NCBI GenBank assembly: GCA_942491535.1
Contig: CALOBV010000007.1
Location: 1-64,000, forward strand
From: JAUVKT01 sp942491535
GTDB lineage: Bacteria; Bacteroidota; Bacteroidia; Bacteroidales; VadinHA17
Reading direction: 5' to 3'
Length of the DNA stretch: 64,000 nt
The translations under genes and the position numbers were made by a program. The notes below the pieces were generated by a model. That model was not told where the DNA came from and made no database searches. It saw only the letters and a list, made by a program, of their open reading frames with translations. This document shows, in pieces, positions 19,000 to 27,471 of this stretch (position 1 is its first letter; every line of letters begins with the position of its first letter).

Positions 19000-20250
19000 T
19001 CAACTATTTATATCGGCGATAATTTGCTTTCTCAGCATATTAAGTGCGGTCAGTGAAGCACGTCTTATATTATGTTCACGGATACTGCCTAAATTGAATC
19101 TAAGGGCTATTGAGCCGCTTTCCGAACTTACTGCCACCCAAACTGTACCCACGGGTTTCTCTTTTGTCCCCCCATCCGGACCGGCAATACCTGTTGTTGA
19201 CACCGAATAATCGCTCGAAAATCTCTTTCTTATTCCTTCAGCCATTGCAATAGCAACCTCCCTGCTTACTGCCCCCTTATCATTAATAATTTCCGGCAAA
19301 ACACTTAATTCCCTGGTTTTAATATCATTATGATAGGCCACTATTGATCCGATCAGGTATGCTGAGCTTCCTGGTACTCCGGTTATCATACTCGAGATAT
19401 TACCTCCTGTACATGATTCAGCTATTGCTATTGTCTTATTACTTACTTTTAGAAGTCTGCCTATGCATTGCTCCAGCAGCTCACCGTCATAGCCATAGAT
19501 AAATTCAGGTATCATCTTCTGCAGCAATTCTATCTGCTGCTCAATTTGCCTGGCTAAAACCGACTCATCCTCACCCCTGGCGGTTAACCTGAGTTTAATA
19601 ATCCCTGAAGTAGGCAGGTAGGCAAGTGTAATATTCCCGGGCAGCTGGTTTTCGAAAGGTTCCAGTATCTCAGCAAGCTTTGCTTCAAAGGTTCCATAAA
19701 CCATTACCAGACGGTATGTTATTACTCCTTTACTAAAGTTATTATTTAAGTACGGAATAAACTGATTGGTCATGATATCTTTCATCTCATAGGGCACGCC
19801 GGGCATGGCAACCAGTATCTTTTTGTCTTTTTTAAAGAGCATACCCGGGGCAGTACCTCTCCCATTTGGCAGGATTTCGCACACAGAAGGTACCATTGCC
19901 TGTCTGCGGTTATTTTCATTCATTTCAAGTCCTCTTACAGAAAGGAGGCTTTGGATATACTCCAGTACTGTGTCATTCACGATTAGATCGGAGTCGAAAT
20001 ATTCAGCCAGTGTTTCCTTTGTTATATCATCACTTGTTGGTCCCAGTCCGCCAGTTACAAGAACAATATCAGAACGATTCATTGCCAGATCAATAGCTTC
20101 AAGTATATGATCTTTATTGTCTGATATTGAGGTAATTTGATAAACCTTAATTCCAAGATTTGTTAACTCCTGTCCCATCCAGGCCGAGTTAGTATCTACG
20201 GTCATTCCGATTAATAATTCATCTCCTATGGTAATAATTTCTGCCTGCAT
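19000..20250 (-). CDS. cinA: CinA-family NMN deamidase / damage-inducible protein
   Basis: This 416-residue two-domain protein has an N-terminal COG1058 molybdopterin-binding-like domain (ITIGDELLIGMTVDTNSAW, LVTGGLGPTSDDITKETLAE). Its C-terminal CinA domain (about 260-410) has IAIAESCTGGNISSMITGVPGSS and STTGIAGPDGG. Characterised members deamidate nicotinamide mononucleotide to recycle pyridine nucleotides and hydrolyse ADP-ribose. The start is the ATG at 20248-20250; immediately upstream are about 200 nt of word repeats that would form its 5' leader or separate it from its promoter. Confidence 0.93.
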   Translation of the reverse strand: MQAEIITIGDELLIGMTVDTNSAWMGQELTNLGIKVYQITSISDNKDHILEAIDLAMNRSDIVLVTGGLGPTSDDITKETLAEYFDSDLIVNDTVLEYIQSLLSVRGLEMNENNRRQAMVPSVCEILPNGRGTAPGMLFKKDKKILVAMPGVPYEMKDIMTNQFIPYLNNNFSKGVITYRLVMVYGTFEAKLAEILEPFENQLPGNITLAYLPTSGIIKLRLTARGEDESVLARQIEQQIELLQKMIPEFIYGYDGELLEQCIGRLLKVSNKTIAIAESCTGGNISSMITGVPGSSAYLIGSIVAYHNDIKTRELSVLPEIINDKGAVSREVAIAMAEGIRKRFSSDYSVSTTGIAGPDGGTKEKPVGTVWVAVSSESGSIALRFNLGSIREHNIRRASLTALNMLRKQIIADINS

Positions 20251-20258
20251 CTTTAATA

Positions 20259-20409
20259 TGTTGAAGTGTTAAATGGTAAAACGTTAAATTGTTAAATGTT
20301 GAAATGTTGAAATGTTGAAATGTTGAAATTGTTGTTAAAAAATTGTGTAAGCGTTAAATTGTTGAAATGTTGAAATGTTGAAGTGTTAAAGTGTTAAATG
20401 GTTGAAAGG
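20259..20409. repeat. Degenerate GTTGAAATG/GTTAAATG tandem array
   Basis: About 150 nt built almost only from 8-9-nt variants of GTTGAAATG, GTTAAATG and GTTAAATTG, starting 9 nt before the cinA start. The reverse strand is virtually free of G. No open frame of note runs through it. Confidence 0.75.
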
Positions 20410-20458
20410 TTTAGGGTTTAGGGTTTAGGGTTTAGGGTTTAGGGTTTAGGGTTTAGGG
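20410..20458. repeat. Seven exact TTTAGGG heptamers (telomere-like)
   Basis: TTTAGGG is repeated seven times without error, directly joined to the GTTGAAATG array. The unit is identical to the plant-type telomere repeat, but flanking genes continue on both sides, so this is an interstitial microsatellite in a bacterial chromosome. Confidence 0.9.
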
Positions 20459-20561
20459 TTGTGAATCAAGATTTTAAACTATCTCAAGCACTTAGACCTA
20501 TTAATTTTCAAAATACAAAGTTATTTTTTGTATGTTCAATGACCAATAATTTGTCTTAATA

Positions 20562-21212
20562 ATGAATAAAGAATTAATAATTAAGCAATCAGTTGAATTT
20601 GTTAAAAGGTATATGGAGGATAAGGAGGCCGGACATAACTGGTGGCATATTCAAAGGGTTAGGGAAAATGCCAGGTATATTCTCTCGAAGGAAGGCCGGG
20701 GAGATCCATTAATTATCGAACTATCGGCACTTATGCATGATATAGGAGATGACAAAATTGATGCTGAAACAGATGGGATTAAACTTGTTGGAGGCTTTCT
20801 AAGCAAGCTCGATGCAGATTCCGGGGTAATTGAGGCTGTTACAGAGATAATGGCTAAGATATCATTCAGAGACAGTTTTGAGGGGTCATATTCACGGAGT
20901 ACTGAGCTTGATATCGTTCAGGATGCTGACCGCCTTGATGCCATTGGTGCCATAGGTATTGCAAGGGCTTTTGCTTATGGAGGATCAAAAGGAAATGAGA
21001 TTTATAATCCTGGAAAAGGGATACGGAGCTATAAAACAAAAAAGGAGTACACTGCTTCAGACTCTTCAACCATAAATCATTTTTATGAGAAGCTCTTGTT
21101 AATTAAAGGTATGATGAATACAGAAACCGGCCGACGTCTGGCATTTGAGCGGCATCAATATATGGAAGAGTTCCTGGAGCAATTCAGGAAGGAATGGAGT
21201 ATCGAGGAATGA
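20562..21212 (+). CDS. HD-domain phosphohydrolase
   Basis: The 216-residue protein matches the YedJ/YpgQ-like HD hydrolase family. Metal-binding residues are H29 (GHNWWHIQRV), H59-D60 (ALMHDIGDDK) and D121 (IVQDADRLDAIGAIGIARAF). The C-terminal part has the NHFYEKLLLIKGMMNT segment typical of this group. Relatives hydrolyse nucleotides or other phosphoesters, but the substrate here is unknown. It is a lone gene, divergent from cinA across the repeat array and followed by tRNA-Gly. Confidence 0.85.
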   Translation: MNKELIIKQSVEFVKRYMEDKEAGHNWWHIQRVRENARYILSKEGRGDPLIIELSALMHDIGDDKIDAETDGIKLVGGFLSKLDADSGVIEAVTEIMAKISFRDSFEGSYSRSTELDIVQDADRLDAIGAIGIARAFAYGGSKGNEIYNPGKGIRSYKTKKEYTASDSSTINHFYEKLLLIKGMMNTETGRRLAFERHQYMEEFLEQFRKEWSIEE

Positions 21213-21273
21213 AGTATGAGTATATAGACCTATTCAGCAAATTTTTCTCCCCTGATTTTTAACTGCCTTAGTG

Positions 21274-21354
21274 CTTTTAATCTTTTTACTTTTTATCTTT
21301 TTACTTTATCTTTTTACTTTTGTCTTTTTACTTTTGTCTTTTGTCTTTTGTCTT
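21274..21354. repeat. CTTTTTACTTTTGTC-type pyrimidine-rich array before tRNA-Gly
   Basis: About 80 nt of alternating CTTTTTACTTTT and CTTTTGTC words end six bases before the tRNA, where a promoter would be expected. The array is almost purely pyrimidine on the plus strand. Confidence 0.65.
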
Positions 21355-21359
21355 TATAA

Positions 21360-21431
21360 GCGGGAGTAGCTCAGGGGTAGAGCATCAGCTTCCCAAGCTG
21401 AGGGTCGGGGGTTCGAATCCCCTTTCCCGCT
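21360..21431 (+). tRNA. tRNA-Gly (anticodon CCC)
   Basis: Seventy-two nucleotides fold into a full cloverleaf. The acceptor GCGGGAG pairs with TTCCCGC, the D-arm contains AGCTCAGGGGTAGAGC, the anticodon stem TCAGC/GCTGA encloses loop TTCCCAA (anticodon CCC, codon GGG), and the T-loop is TTCGAAT. The 3' CCA is not encoded, as usual in Bacteroidota. Confidence 0.95.
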
Positions 21432-21460
21432 CAAATATTCTGTTTTAATCGTTAAGGCAA

Positions 21461-21503
21461 TTGTTAAGTTGTTGAATTGTTAAGTTGTTGAGTTGTTGAG
21501 CTG
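21461..21503. repeat. GTTGTTAAG/GTTGTTGAG word repeat after tRNA-Gly
   Basis: A short array of TTGTTAAG, TTGTTGAA and TTGTTGAG words lies between the tRNA and the 3' end of the aldo/keto reductase gene. Confidence 0.55.
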
Positions 21504-21530
21504 TTTTGCTCACAACTCACCTTCCTATCA

Positions 21531-22559
21531 CTACCATTCAGTGGGCCACTCTCCTATTCCATCCTTAAAGAACTGAAGGTGCTCATAATATGGTTTAGCC
21601 TTATCTTCGATAGCAAGCAGTTCGTCAGCACTCAGAGGTTTAAATTCCTGAGCGATCTTCATATTTTCTTCTAGCTCAGCGATTTCGTCTATTCCAATGA
21701 TTATTGTACTAACCGGCAGTGTCATAACATAATCCATTGCCTCTTTCATTGTAATAATACCACCCATATCAAAGATTCTGTCGCGTGCAGGTATTTTCAT
21801 TCCAACGATACCTATTCCCTGTTCAACAGCGGTAGGCAGGAATTTTTCTATAAATGAGTTATAGTGTTTATCTGCTGCGTTAATAGCAACCAGAACATTA
21901 TCAAATTCGTATCTTTCGGCCATCATATTCAGTACTTCAGGGTCTTCATGACCAGTGAATCCGATATTTTTTACAATTCCTTCTGCTTTGGCTCTTTCCA
22001 TAGCCTTCAGTACTCCACCTTCCTGGAAGAAAGTATCGATTATATCTTTTTCCCTGGCTTTTACATTATGCACCTGCCACAGGTCAAGGTGATCTGTCTG
22101 AAGATTTTTAAGACTTTGCTCCAGGAGTCTCATTGATCCGTCGTAAGTACGATCGTGAGTCTTGGAAGAAAGGAACACCTCATTTCTTCTGGTCTTCATT
22201 ACCTGTCCGACATTTCTTTCGCTTGTACCCATTGCTTCACTTCTCGGAATAGTATCTGTTGCTCTACCGTATGCGGCAGCAGTATCGATATAGTTTATTC
22301 CCAGGTCGATTGCTTTATTAACAATTTCAACCGCCAGTTCTTCCTTACCTGGTGTTTCGACACTAGCCTGTGCTCCAAGGCTATAGATCCCAACCATATG
22401 ACCTGTTTTGCCCAGCGGACGCAGAGGCATTCTGGCTACTTTTTCAGTACCTTTACAACCAGCGATAAGGCCCATTGGGCTGACAACAGTTGTTACAGCA
22501 GCAGCAGCAGCCATCTTCTTTAGAAATTCTCTTCTTGAGTTAGATGAAGTCTTGTCCAT
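21531..22559 (-). CDS. Tat-exported aldo/keto reductase
   Basis: The 342-residue protein starts at the ATG at 22557-22559. Its N-terminus carries a twin-arginine signal (R9-R10 in NSRREFLKK), a hydrophobic stretch and a lipobox-like LIAGC (C35). The TIM-barrel reductase follows, with DTAAAYGRA (catalytic Tyr), FLSSKTHDRT (Lys), DLWQVHNV (His) and a VSTIIIGIDEIAELEEN cofactor-end motif. It probably reduces a carbonyl with NAD(P)H after folding in the cytoplasm. The open frame continues upstream through a 9-bp repeat that would add 67 residues of mainly Thr-Leu-Gly repeats (start 22760). I reject that start because the Tat signal begins at 22559. Confidence 0.88.
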   Translation of the reverse strand: MDKTSSNSRREFLKKMAAAAAVTTVVSPMGLIAGCKGTEKVARMPLRPLGKTGHMVGIYSLGAQASVETPGKEELAVEIVNKAIDLGINYIDTAAAYGRATDTIPRSEAMGTSERNVGQVMKTRRNEVFLSSKTHDRTYDGSMRLLEQSLKNLQTDHLDLWQVHNVKAREKDIIDTFFQEGGVLKAMERAKAEGIVKNIGFTGHEDPEVLNMMAERYEFDNVLVAINAADKHYNSFIEKFLPTAVEQGIGIVGMKIPARDRIFDMGGIITMKEAMDYVMTLPVSTIIIGIDEIAELEENMKIAQEFKPLSADELLAIEDKAKPYYEHLQFFKDGIGEWPTEW

Positions 22560-22593
22560 AGTTATAGTGTTATATGTTTGTTTGCAATATAAT

Positions 22594-22728
22594 AAAGTGC
22601 CTAAAGTGCCTAAAGTGCCTAAAGTGCCTAAAGTGCCTAAAGTACTTAGAGTGCCTAAAGTACTTAGAGTGCCTAGAGTGCCTAGAGTGCCTAGAGTGCC
22701 TAGAGTACGTAAAGTGTCAAGAGTGTCT
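22594..22728. repeat. 9-bp minisatellite, about 15 units
   Basis: Units are AAAGTGCCT (five exact copies from 22594), then AAAGTACTT and AGAGTGCCT variants, and degenerate AGAGTACGT, AAAGTGTCA and AGAGTGTCT at the right end. The degeneration gradient suggests expansion from the left. The array begins 35 nt before the aldo/keto reductase start and keeps an open frame on the minus strand because the unit is a multiple of three. Confidence 0.9.
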
Positions 22729-22767
22729 GGAGCGCAAAGTTTAGATTTAACCCTTACCACTTACCCC

Positions 22768-24012
22768 TTAGCTCTTAGCTCTTAGCTCTTCCAGGGCATT
22801 GAGCCTGTCAAGAAGAGGAGGGTGAGAGTAGTAAATTGAAACAAAAGCCGGATGGGGATTCAGATTCGACAGGTTTTTAACTGAAAGTTTAGTAAGTGCG
22901 GAAGAAAGTTCTTTTACACTGTATACTTCAGCACTGAAACCATCGGCAGCAAATTCCTGTTTCCTTGATATATAATTCATTATTATACTAAGAACCAGTG
23001 ATACAGGGCTATATATAAGAATAAAAGCCAGCAGGCTAATGTGAAATGAAGTCTGTTCGGCGCCCAATGCCAGTGCAAGTCCCTGTCTGCCTGAGAGTAA
23101 CGAAAATATGTACAGCATAAGTCCTGTTTGTATTATCCCGCAAAACAATATTACAGCATTGTGTTTCTTTTTGTAATGGCCTATTTCATGAGCCAGGACG
23201 GCTGCTATCTGATTAACACTTAAATCATTTGACAGAGTATCGAAAAGAACAATTCTTTTTCTGGAGCCCAGGCCTGAAAAATATGCATTGGCCTTGGAGC
23301 TCCTTTTGGAACCGTCAATAGTGTAAATATTTGCAAGGTTAAATCCTGCTTTATCTGCCATTTTTTCTATTGCATCTCTAAGCTCTCCCTCTTCAAGTGG
23401 TTTTTGTTTGTTAAAAAGAGGAACAATAAGTTCTGAATAGAACATATTCATAAATAATGAAAAGAGAGTTATGACACCCCAGATGAGAATCCAGAAATTT
23501 GGTCCGGTTTCATTAAATATCCAGGCTATTAATGCCAGGAGTGGTGCACCTATTACAGCTGCAAGAATCCATCCTTTAAGGTGATCAAAAATAAATGTGC
23601 GAGGGGTAGTTCTATTGAAACCGTATTTCTCTTCTATCACAAATGTTCCATACAGGTTAAATGGCATATGCCCTATGTCGGTAGCCAGACCAATAATCCC
23701 GAAAAAAAGGATACTGATAAGTAATTCGTTTCCTGATATTGACCTTGCAATGGAATCGACCCATGCGAATCCGGCAAGAAAAATCAGCACCACCACAACC
23801 ACCAGGTTTATTGTTGATGCAATATTGCTGATATTTTTGTTCTCCCGGTAGTAATTCTGACTGCGGCTGTATTCTTTCTGATCAATAATGTCTTTAAGTT
23901 TATCGGGAACCTTGTCAGTCCACATCTTTCCATTGAAGTAATCAAGTATCAGCCCAAATATATGACCAATAATCAAAATGGAAATAATCAGGAAGAAATA
24001 AACATTATACAT
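22768..24012 (-). CDS. Ste24/M48-family CAAX-protease-like metallopeptidase
   Basis: A 414-residue integral membrane zinc protease with about six or seven hydrophobic helices. The zinc motif is HEIGH (H275, E276, H279 in AVLAHEIGHYKKKH), with the third ligand in EFAADGFSA near residue 355. The N-terminal peptidase_M48_N domain (TDIGHMPFNLYGTFVIEEKYGFN) identifies the Ste24-like branch. It probably degrades or processes membrane proteins. Its last five residues and stop come from a TTAGCTC tandem repeat that continues into the intergenic space. Confidence 0.92.
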   Translation of the reverse strand: MYNVYFFLIISILIIGHIFGLILDYFNGKMWTDKVPDKLKDIIDQKEYSRSQNYYRENKNISNIASTINLVVVVVLIFLAGFAWVDSIARSISGNELLISILFFGIIGLATDIGHMPFNLYGTFVIEEKYGFNRTTPRTFIFDHLKGWILAAVIGAPLLALIAWIFNETGPNFWILIWGVITLFSLFMNMFYSELIVPLFNKQKPLEEGELRDAIEKMADKAGFNLANIYTIDGSKRSSKANAYFSGLGSRKRIVLFDTLSNDLSVNQIAAVLAHEIGHYKKKHNAVILFCGIIQTGLMLYIFSLLSGRQGLALALGAEQTSFHISLLAFILIYSPVSLVLSIIMNYISRKQEFAADGFSAEVYSVKELSSALTKLSVKNLSNLNPHPAFVSIYYSHPPLLDRLNALEELRAKS

Positions 24013-24169
24013 AGTTGCGGGGATGACATAAAAAAAACAGAGCGCCGAGGATTTGAAGAAAAATGTGGAATAAAATGTCTCGCTGCATTCCTCGTGCTGT
24101 ATGCGCTCTGTTGGACTTACAATATCGGAAAAATAACTTTAATACCAAATGATTTTATAATTTTTAACA

Positions 24170-24916
24170 CTAGGTAAGCATGCCTCCACATACCTGTATT
24201 ACCTGCCCTGTAATATATGAAGAAAGGTCTGAAGCGAGGAAGAGAGCGGTATCGGCTACATCATTTGGAGTACCACCGCGTTTTAAAGGTATCTTATCAG
24301 TCCATTCAGCCTTGACCTTATCGGGGAGCTTATCAGTCATTTCCGTGATAATAAATCCCGGTGCAATAGCATTAACCCTTATATTCCTGGATCCAACCTC
24401 TTTTGCAACACTCTTTGTAAAACCAATCATTCCTGCTTTTGAAGCTGAATAATTGCTCTGACCTGCATTACCAGACACTCCTACCACCGAGCTCATATTA
24501 ATAATTGATCCTGATTTCTGGCTCATCATCGGGAGGAGTACTGCCTTTGTAAGATTAAATACTCCTTTTAGATTTATCTCCATAACCAGATCCCATTGTT
24601 CTTCTGACATACGCATAAGCAGTGTGTCGCGTGTAATACCTGCATTATTAACAAGTATATCGATAGAACCAAAGTCCTTCTTAACTTCATCCGCTACTCT
24701 CTGTGAATCTTCGTAGTCGGCAACGTTCGACACATATCTTTTTACTTTAACGCCTCGTTTTTCGCATTCATCGCATACCTCGCAAAATTCGACATCTTCG
24801 GTAATATTGGTGAGTGCTATATTTGCTCCCTCATCTGCAAATCTAAGAGCTATTGCCCTGCCAATGCCTCTTGAGGCACCGGTAATCACAACTGTTTTTC
24901 CCTCTAGTAAACCCAT
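24170..24916 (-). CDS. fabG: 3-oxoacyl-[acyl-carrier-protein] reductase
   Basis: From the ATG at 24914-24916 the product has 248 residues, the standard FabG length (an upstream TTG at 24943 would add nine). The NADP-binding loop is TGASRGIG (12-19), the NAG motif is NNAGITRD, and the catalytic triad is S142/S143, Y156 and K160 in INMSSVVGVSGN and SNYSASK. It reduces 3-oxoacyl-ACP in fatty-acid elongation. Other SDR roles cannot be excluded because no fab genes flank it. Confidence 0.9.
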   Translation of the reverse strand: MGLLEGKTVVITGASRGIGRAIALRFADEGANIALTNITEDVEFCEVCDECEKRGVKVKRYVSNVADYEDSQRVADEVKKDFGSIDILVNNAGITRDTLLMRMSEEQWDLVMEINLKGVFNLTKAVLLPMMSQKSGSIINMSSVVGVSGNAGQSNYSASKAGMIGFTKSVAKEVGSRNIRVNAIAPGFIITEMTDKLPDKVKAEWTDKIPLKRGGTPNDVADTALFLASDLSSYITGQVIQVCGGMLT

Positions 24917-24974
24917 AGTTGAATTTTTAATTTGTATTCGCAAAGAAAATGATCTCTTGTATAAAAGACAAGAT

Positions 24975-25111
24975 TTATTGGTTATTTGTTCGCTGTGCTC
25001 ACGTAATTGGTTATTGGTTAATTGTTATTGGCTCGCGAAGCTCGCGTTATTGGTTATTGGTTAATTGATATTGGCTCGCGAAGCTCGCGTTATTGGTTAT
25101 TGGTTAATTGT
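24975..25111. repeat. TTGGTTATTGGTTAATTG repeats with a tandem 42-nt duplication
   Basis: A 42-nt block occurs twice (25026-25067 and 25069-25110), each made of GGCTCGCGAAGCTCGCG followed by TTATTGGTTATTGGTTAATTG-type words. A related TTCGCTGTGCTCACG module lies at about 24988. The second copy overlaps the last codons and stop of sucD. Confidence 0.85.
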
Positions 25112-25976
25112 TGAGTGCTTCAAAAACTGCTTTTCCGATATCGGCAGGAGATTCTACGACATCTATTCCGCATTCGCGCATTATCTCCATTTTTGCTGCG
25201 GCAGTGTCTGCCTTACCTCCTATTATAGCTCCTGCATGCCCCATTCTCCTGCCCTTTGGGGCAGTCTGGCCTGCTATAAACCCAATTACCGGTTTCGATT
25301 TGTTATCCTTTATCCATAAAGCAGCATCGGTTTCCATGTTACCACCTATTTCTCCGATAACAATTATGGCCTCCGTATCCTTATCTTCCATCATAAGCTT
25401 CACAGCATCAAGTGTACTGGTTCCAACAATGGGGTCGCCTCCTATCCCGATGCAGGTAGATTGACCCATTCCCAGTCTTGATACCTGGTCTACTGCTTCG
25501 TAGGTTAGTGTTCCCGACCTGCTAATAATTCCCACTCCGCCCTTCTTATGTATAAAACCTGGCATTATACCAACCTTGGCTTCGCCCGGTGTAATTATAC
25601 CCGGACAATTTGGTCCTATCAGCCTTGCATCTTTACATGAAAGATATTCTTTAACCTTAACCATATCGCTTACCGGAATACCTTCCGTAATGGTTACAAT
25701 AAGAGATATACCGGCATCTGCAGCTTCCATTATAGCATCAGCCGAAAATGCAGGAGGCACAAAAATAACAGAAACATCAGCCCCTGTTTCTTTCACAGCT
25801 TCGCTTACAGTATTAAAAACCGGCAGTCCAAGATGAGTTGAGCCACCCTTTCCTGGAGTTACACCACCTACAACCCGGGTCCCATATTCAATCATTTGTC
25901 CGGCATGGAAAGTACCTTCACTTCCTGTAAATCCCTGTACGATTACCCTTGAGTTTTTATTTAAAAGAATACTCAT
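25104..25976 (-). CDS. sucD: Succinate-CoA ligase (ADP-forming) alpha subunit
   Basis: The 290-residue alpha subunit binds CoA and carries the phosphohistidine intermediate. Features are the CoA-binding Rossmann start (VIVQGFTGSEGTFHAGQM), the IGPNCPGIITPGE segment and active H247 in GHAGAIIGG. It interconverts succinyl-CoA and succinate in the TCA cycle or its reductive branch. No sucC is in the window, so alpha and beta subunits are encoded apart. Its stop codon lies within the second 42-nt repeat copy. Confidence 0.95.
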   Translation of the reverse strand: MSILLNKNSRVIVQGFTGSEGTFHAGQMIEYGTRVVGGVTPGKGGSTHLGLPVFNTVSEAVKETGADVSVIFVPPAFSADAIMEAADAGISLIVTITEGIPVSDMVKVKEYLSCKDARLIGPNCPGIITPGEAKVGIMPGFIHKKGGVGIISRSGTLTYEAVDQVSRLGMGQSTCIGIGGDPIVGTSTLDAVKLMMEDKDTEAIIVIGEIGGNMETDAALWIKDNKSKPVIGFIAGQTAPKGRRMGHAGAIIGGKADTAAAKMEIMRECGIDVVESPADIGKAVFEALNN

Positions 25977-26226
25977 ATTATCCTGATGTTTAAAGTTTTA
26001 TAAATATATTTCAAAGTTATTTGACCAATAAATCATGGCCGTGTCAAAAACAAAAGTACATAAAAATACAGCACTATTTATTATCTTTACAACATATGTT
26101 TTATCAGGCTGTAGGCTATAGGTGAAGAGATGGATGAACGTATATTCCGGTTTTGGTGCTTCGATTTGACATGGAGTTATGCAATGCAAAGGATTAATGC
26201 ACAGAATTAACATTAAATCAAACTGA

Positions 26227-27354
26227 ATGGAAATTATTGAACCCGTAATTTATATCGGTCTGTCGCAAACCTTTTTTGCTGCCCTGTTAATAGTAACTAA
26301 GAAACCTGCCAGTATAGCAAATAAATTAATGAGTACTCTGATGTTTATGCTATTCTTCGACCTGGTATTTGTGATGGTAAAGATTAAGATAATTGAGTTC
26401 TATTCATTTCCTTTTATTGCTTTCTCCTACGGACCAATACTCTATCTCTATGTGTTATTTATGACAAAGCCGGGTTTAAAATTCTCTTATCTTAACTTGC
26501 TGCACTTTATTCCATTTTTAGTTTTCTTCGTTGTTTCTGTGATATTCAGGCAGGAAGAGGTCTTTACAAACCTCTCGAATTTCTTTGTACAGGACAAAAT
26601 CATTTCCCTGCGAATAGTGTACGGTGCTAGTTTTTTCTTATCAATATCAGTATACAGTATCTTAGCCTTTATTGAAATTAGTAAACACCAGAAGAACCTC
26701 AAGAACCTGGTTTCATACACCTCCGGACAGTTAACCCTTAACTGGCTAAAAATTATATCCATAAGCTTTTACACATCATACATTATATTTTTCCTCCTTG
26801 GAGGATTGAATATGATAGTTAGCTTTATACCCTTCGACCCGTATTATACCATATTCGTATTTATTGCCCTTTTTTCATTTATATACGGATATTACGTGAT
26901 AAAGCAGCCAGATCTGCTAAATGCACTGGTATCCAACCAGGATGAATTAGCAGCAGTGGTGAAGGAACCTGTCAAAGGCTATTTAAAAAGCGGTTTAAAG
27001 AAAGCAGAAGCACAAAAATTACTGAAAAAGCTTATAGAATATACTGAGGAACACAAGCCCTACCTCGACAGGGACCTTAATATTAATACCCTCTCCCAGC
27101 TTACTGCAATACCACGTCATTACATTACCGAGGTACTGAACGAGTACTACGACAGGAATTTCTTTACCTTTATTAACGAATACAGGGTAAATGAAGTTAT
27201 CGAAAGGCTTACAGACCCCATAAATGATAATTACACCCTGATTGCAATAGCTTATGATTCGGGATTTAATTCCAAGTCAACATTTAACTCCATATTTAAG
27301 TTAATTACCGGACAAACGCCTACCCAGTACAGGGGTACAATTTTGCGTAAGTAA
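26227..27354 (+). CDS. AraC-family regulator with N-terminal membrane domain
   Basis: The 375-residue protein has about seven hydrophobic helices in residues 1-235 (for example LNLLHFIPFLVFFVVSVIF and YTIFVFIALFSFIYGYYVI). A C-terminal AraC/HTH_18 DNA-binding domain follows (about 275-373), with both helix-turn-helix units recognisable (AIPRHYITEVLNEYYDRNFFT and IAYDSGFNSKSTFNSIFKLITG). Such proteins are thought to sense membrane or extracellular signals and act on nearby promoters. It precedes the barrel/RND transporter genes by 117 nt on the same strand, which makes it their likely regulator by position only. Confidence 0.85.
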   Translation: MEIIEPVIYIGLSQTFFAALLIVTKKPASIANKLMSTLMFMLFFDLVFVMVKIKIIEFYSFPFIAFSYGPILYLYVLFMTKPGLKFSYLNLLHFIPFLVFFVVSVIFRQEEVFTNLSNFFVQDKIISLRIVYGASFFLSISVYSILAFIEISKHQKNLKNLVSYTSGQLTLNWLKIISISFYTSYIIFFLLGGLNMIVSFIPFDPYYTIFVFIALFSFIYGYYVIKQPDLLNALVSNQDELAAVVKEPVKGYLKSGLKKAEAQKLLKKLIEYTEEHKPYLDRDLNINTLSQLTAIPRHYITEVLNEYYDRNFFTFINEYRVNEVIERLTDPINDNYTLIAIAYDSGFNSKSTFNSIFKLITGQTPTQYRGTILRK

Positions 27355-27362
27355 CAGTGCAA

Positions 27363-27407
27363 TCCTGACGGTCAGGACCACAACTTGAATTATTTCTGTC
27401 CGACAGA
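27363..27407. repeat. Two short perfect hairpins between regulator and barrel gene
   Basis: TCCTGACGGTCAGGA (27363-27377) and TCTGTCCGACAGA (27395-27407) are adjacent inverted repeats just after the AraC-type gene stop. Neither is followed by a T-run, so they could be weak termination signals or regulator sites for the downstream genes. Confidence 0.4.
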
Positions 27408-27471
27408 AGCGGCTTGGACGATTTATTCATTTTCCTTCTTTTTATTTGTGCTATAGCATACCGGCATAAAT

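Noticed and set aside
20410..20458. Telomere repeat as evidence for a linear chromosome end
   Set aside because: Normal bacterial genes with conserved functions continue on both sides within a few hundred bases.
22408..22785. Open frame on the plus strand encoding Lys-Val-Pro repeats
   Set aside because: It is antisense to the aldo/keto reductase and the 9-bp repeat; its openness follows from the repeat period.
24917..24943. TTG start for fabG adding nine residues
   Set aside because: The ATG at 24916 gives the standard 248-residue FabG.
25998..26213. 71-codon minus-strand frame upstream of the AraC-type gene
   Set aside because: No family resemblance, Cys/Ile-rich random-like composition, and located in a promoter region.
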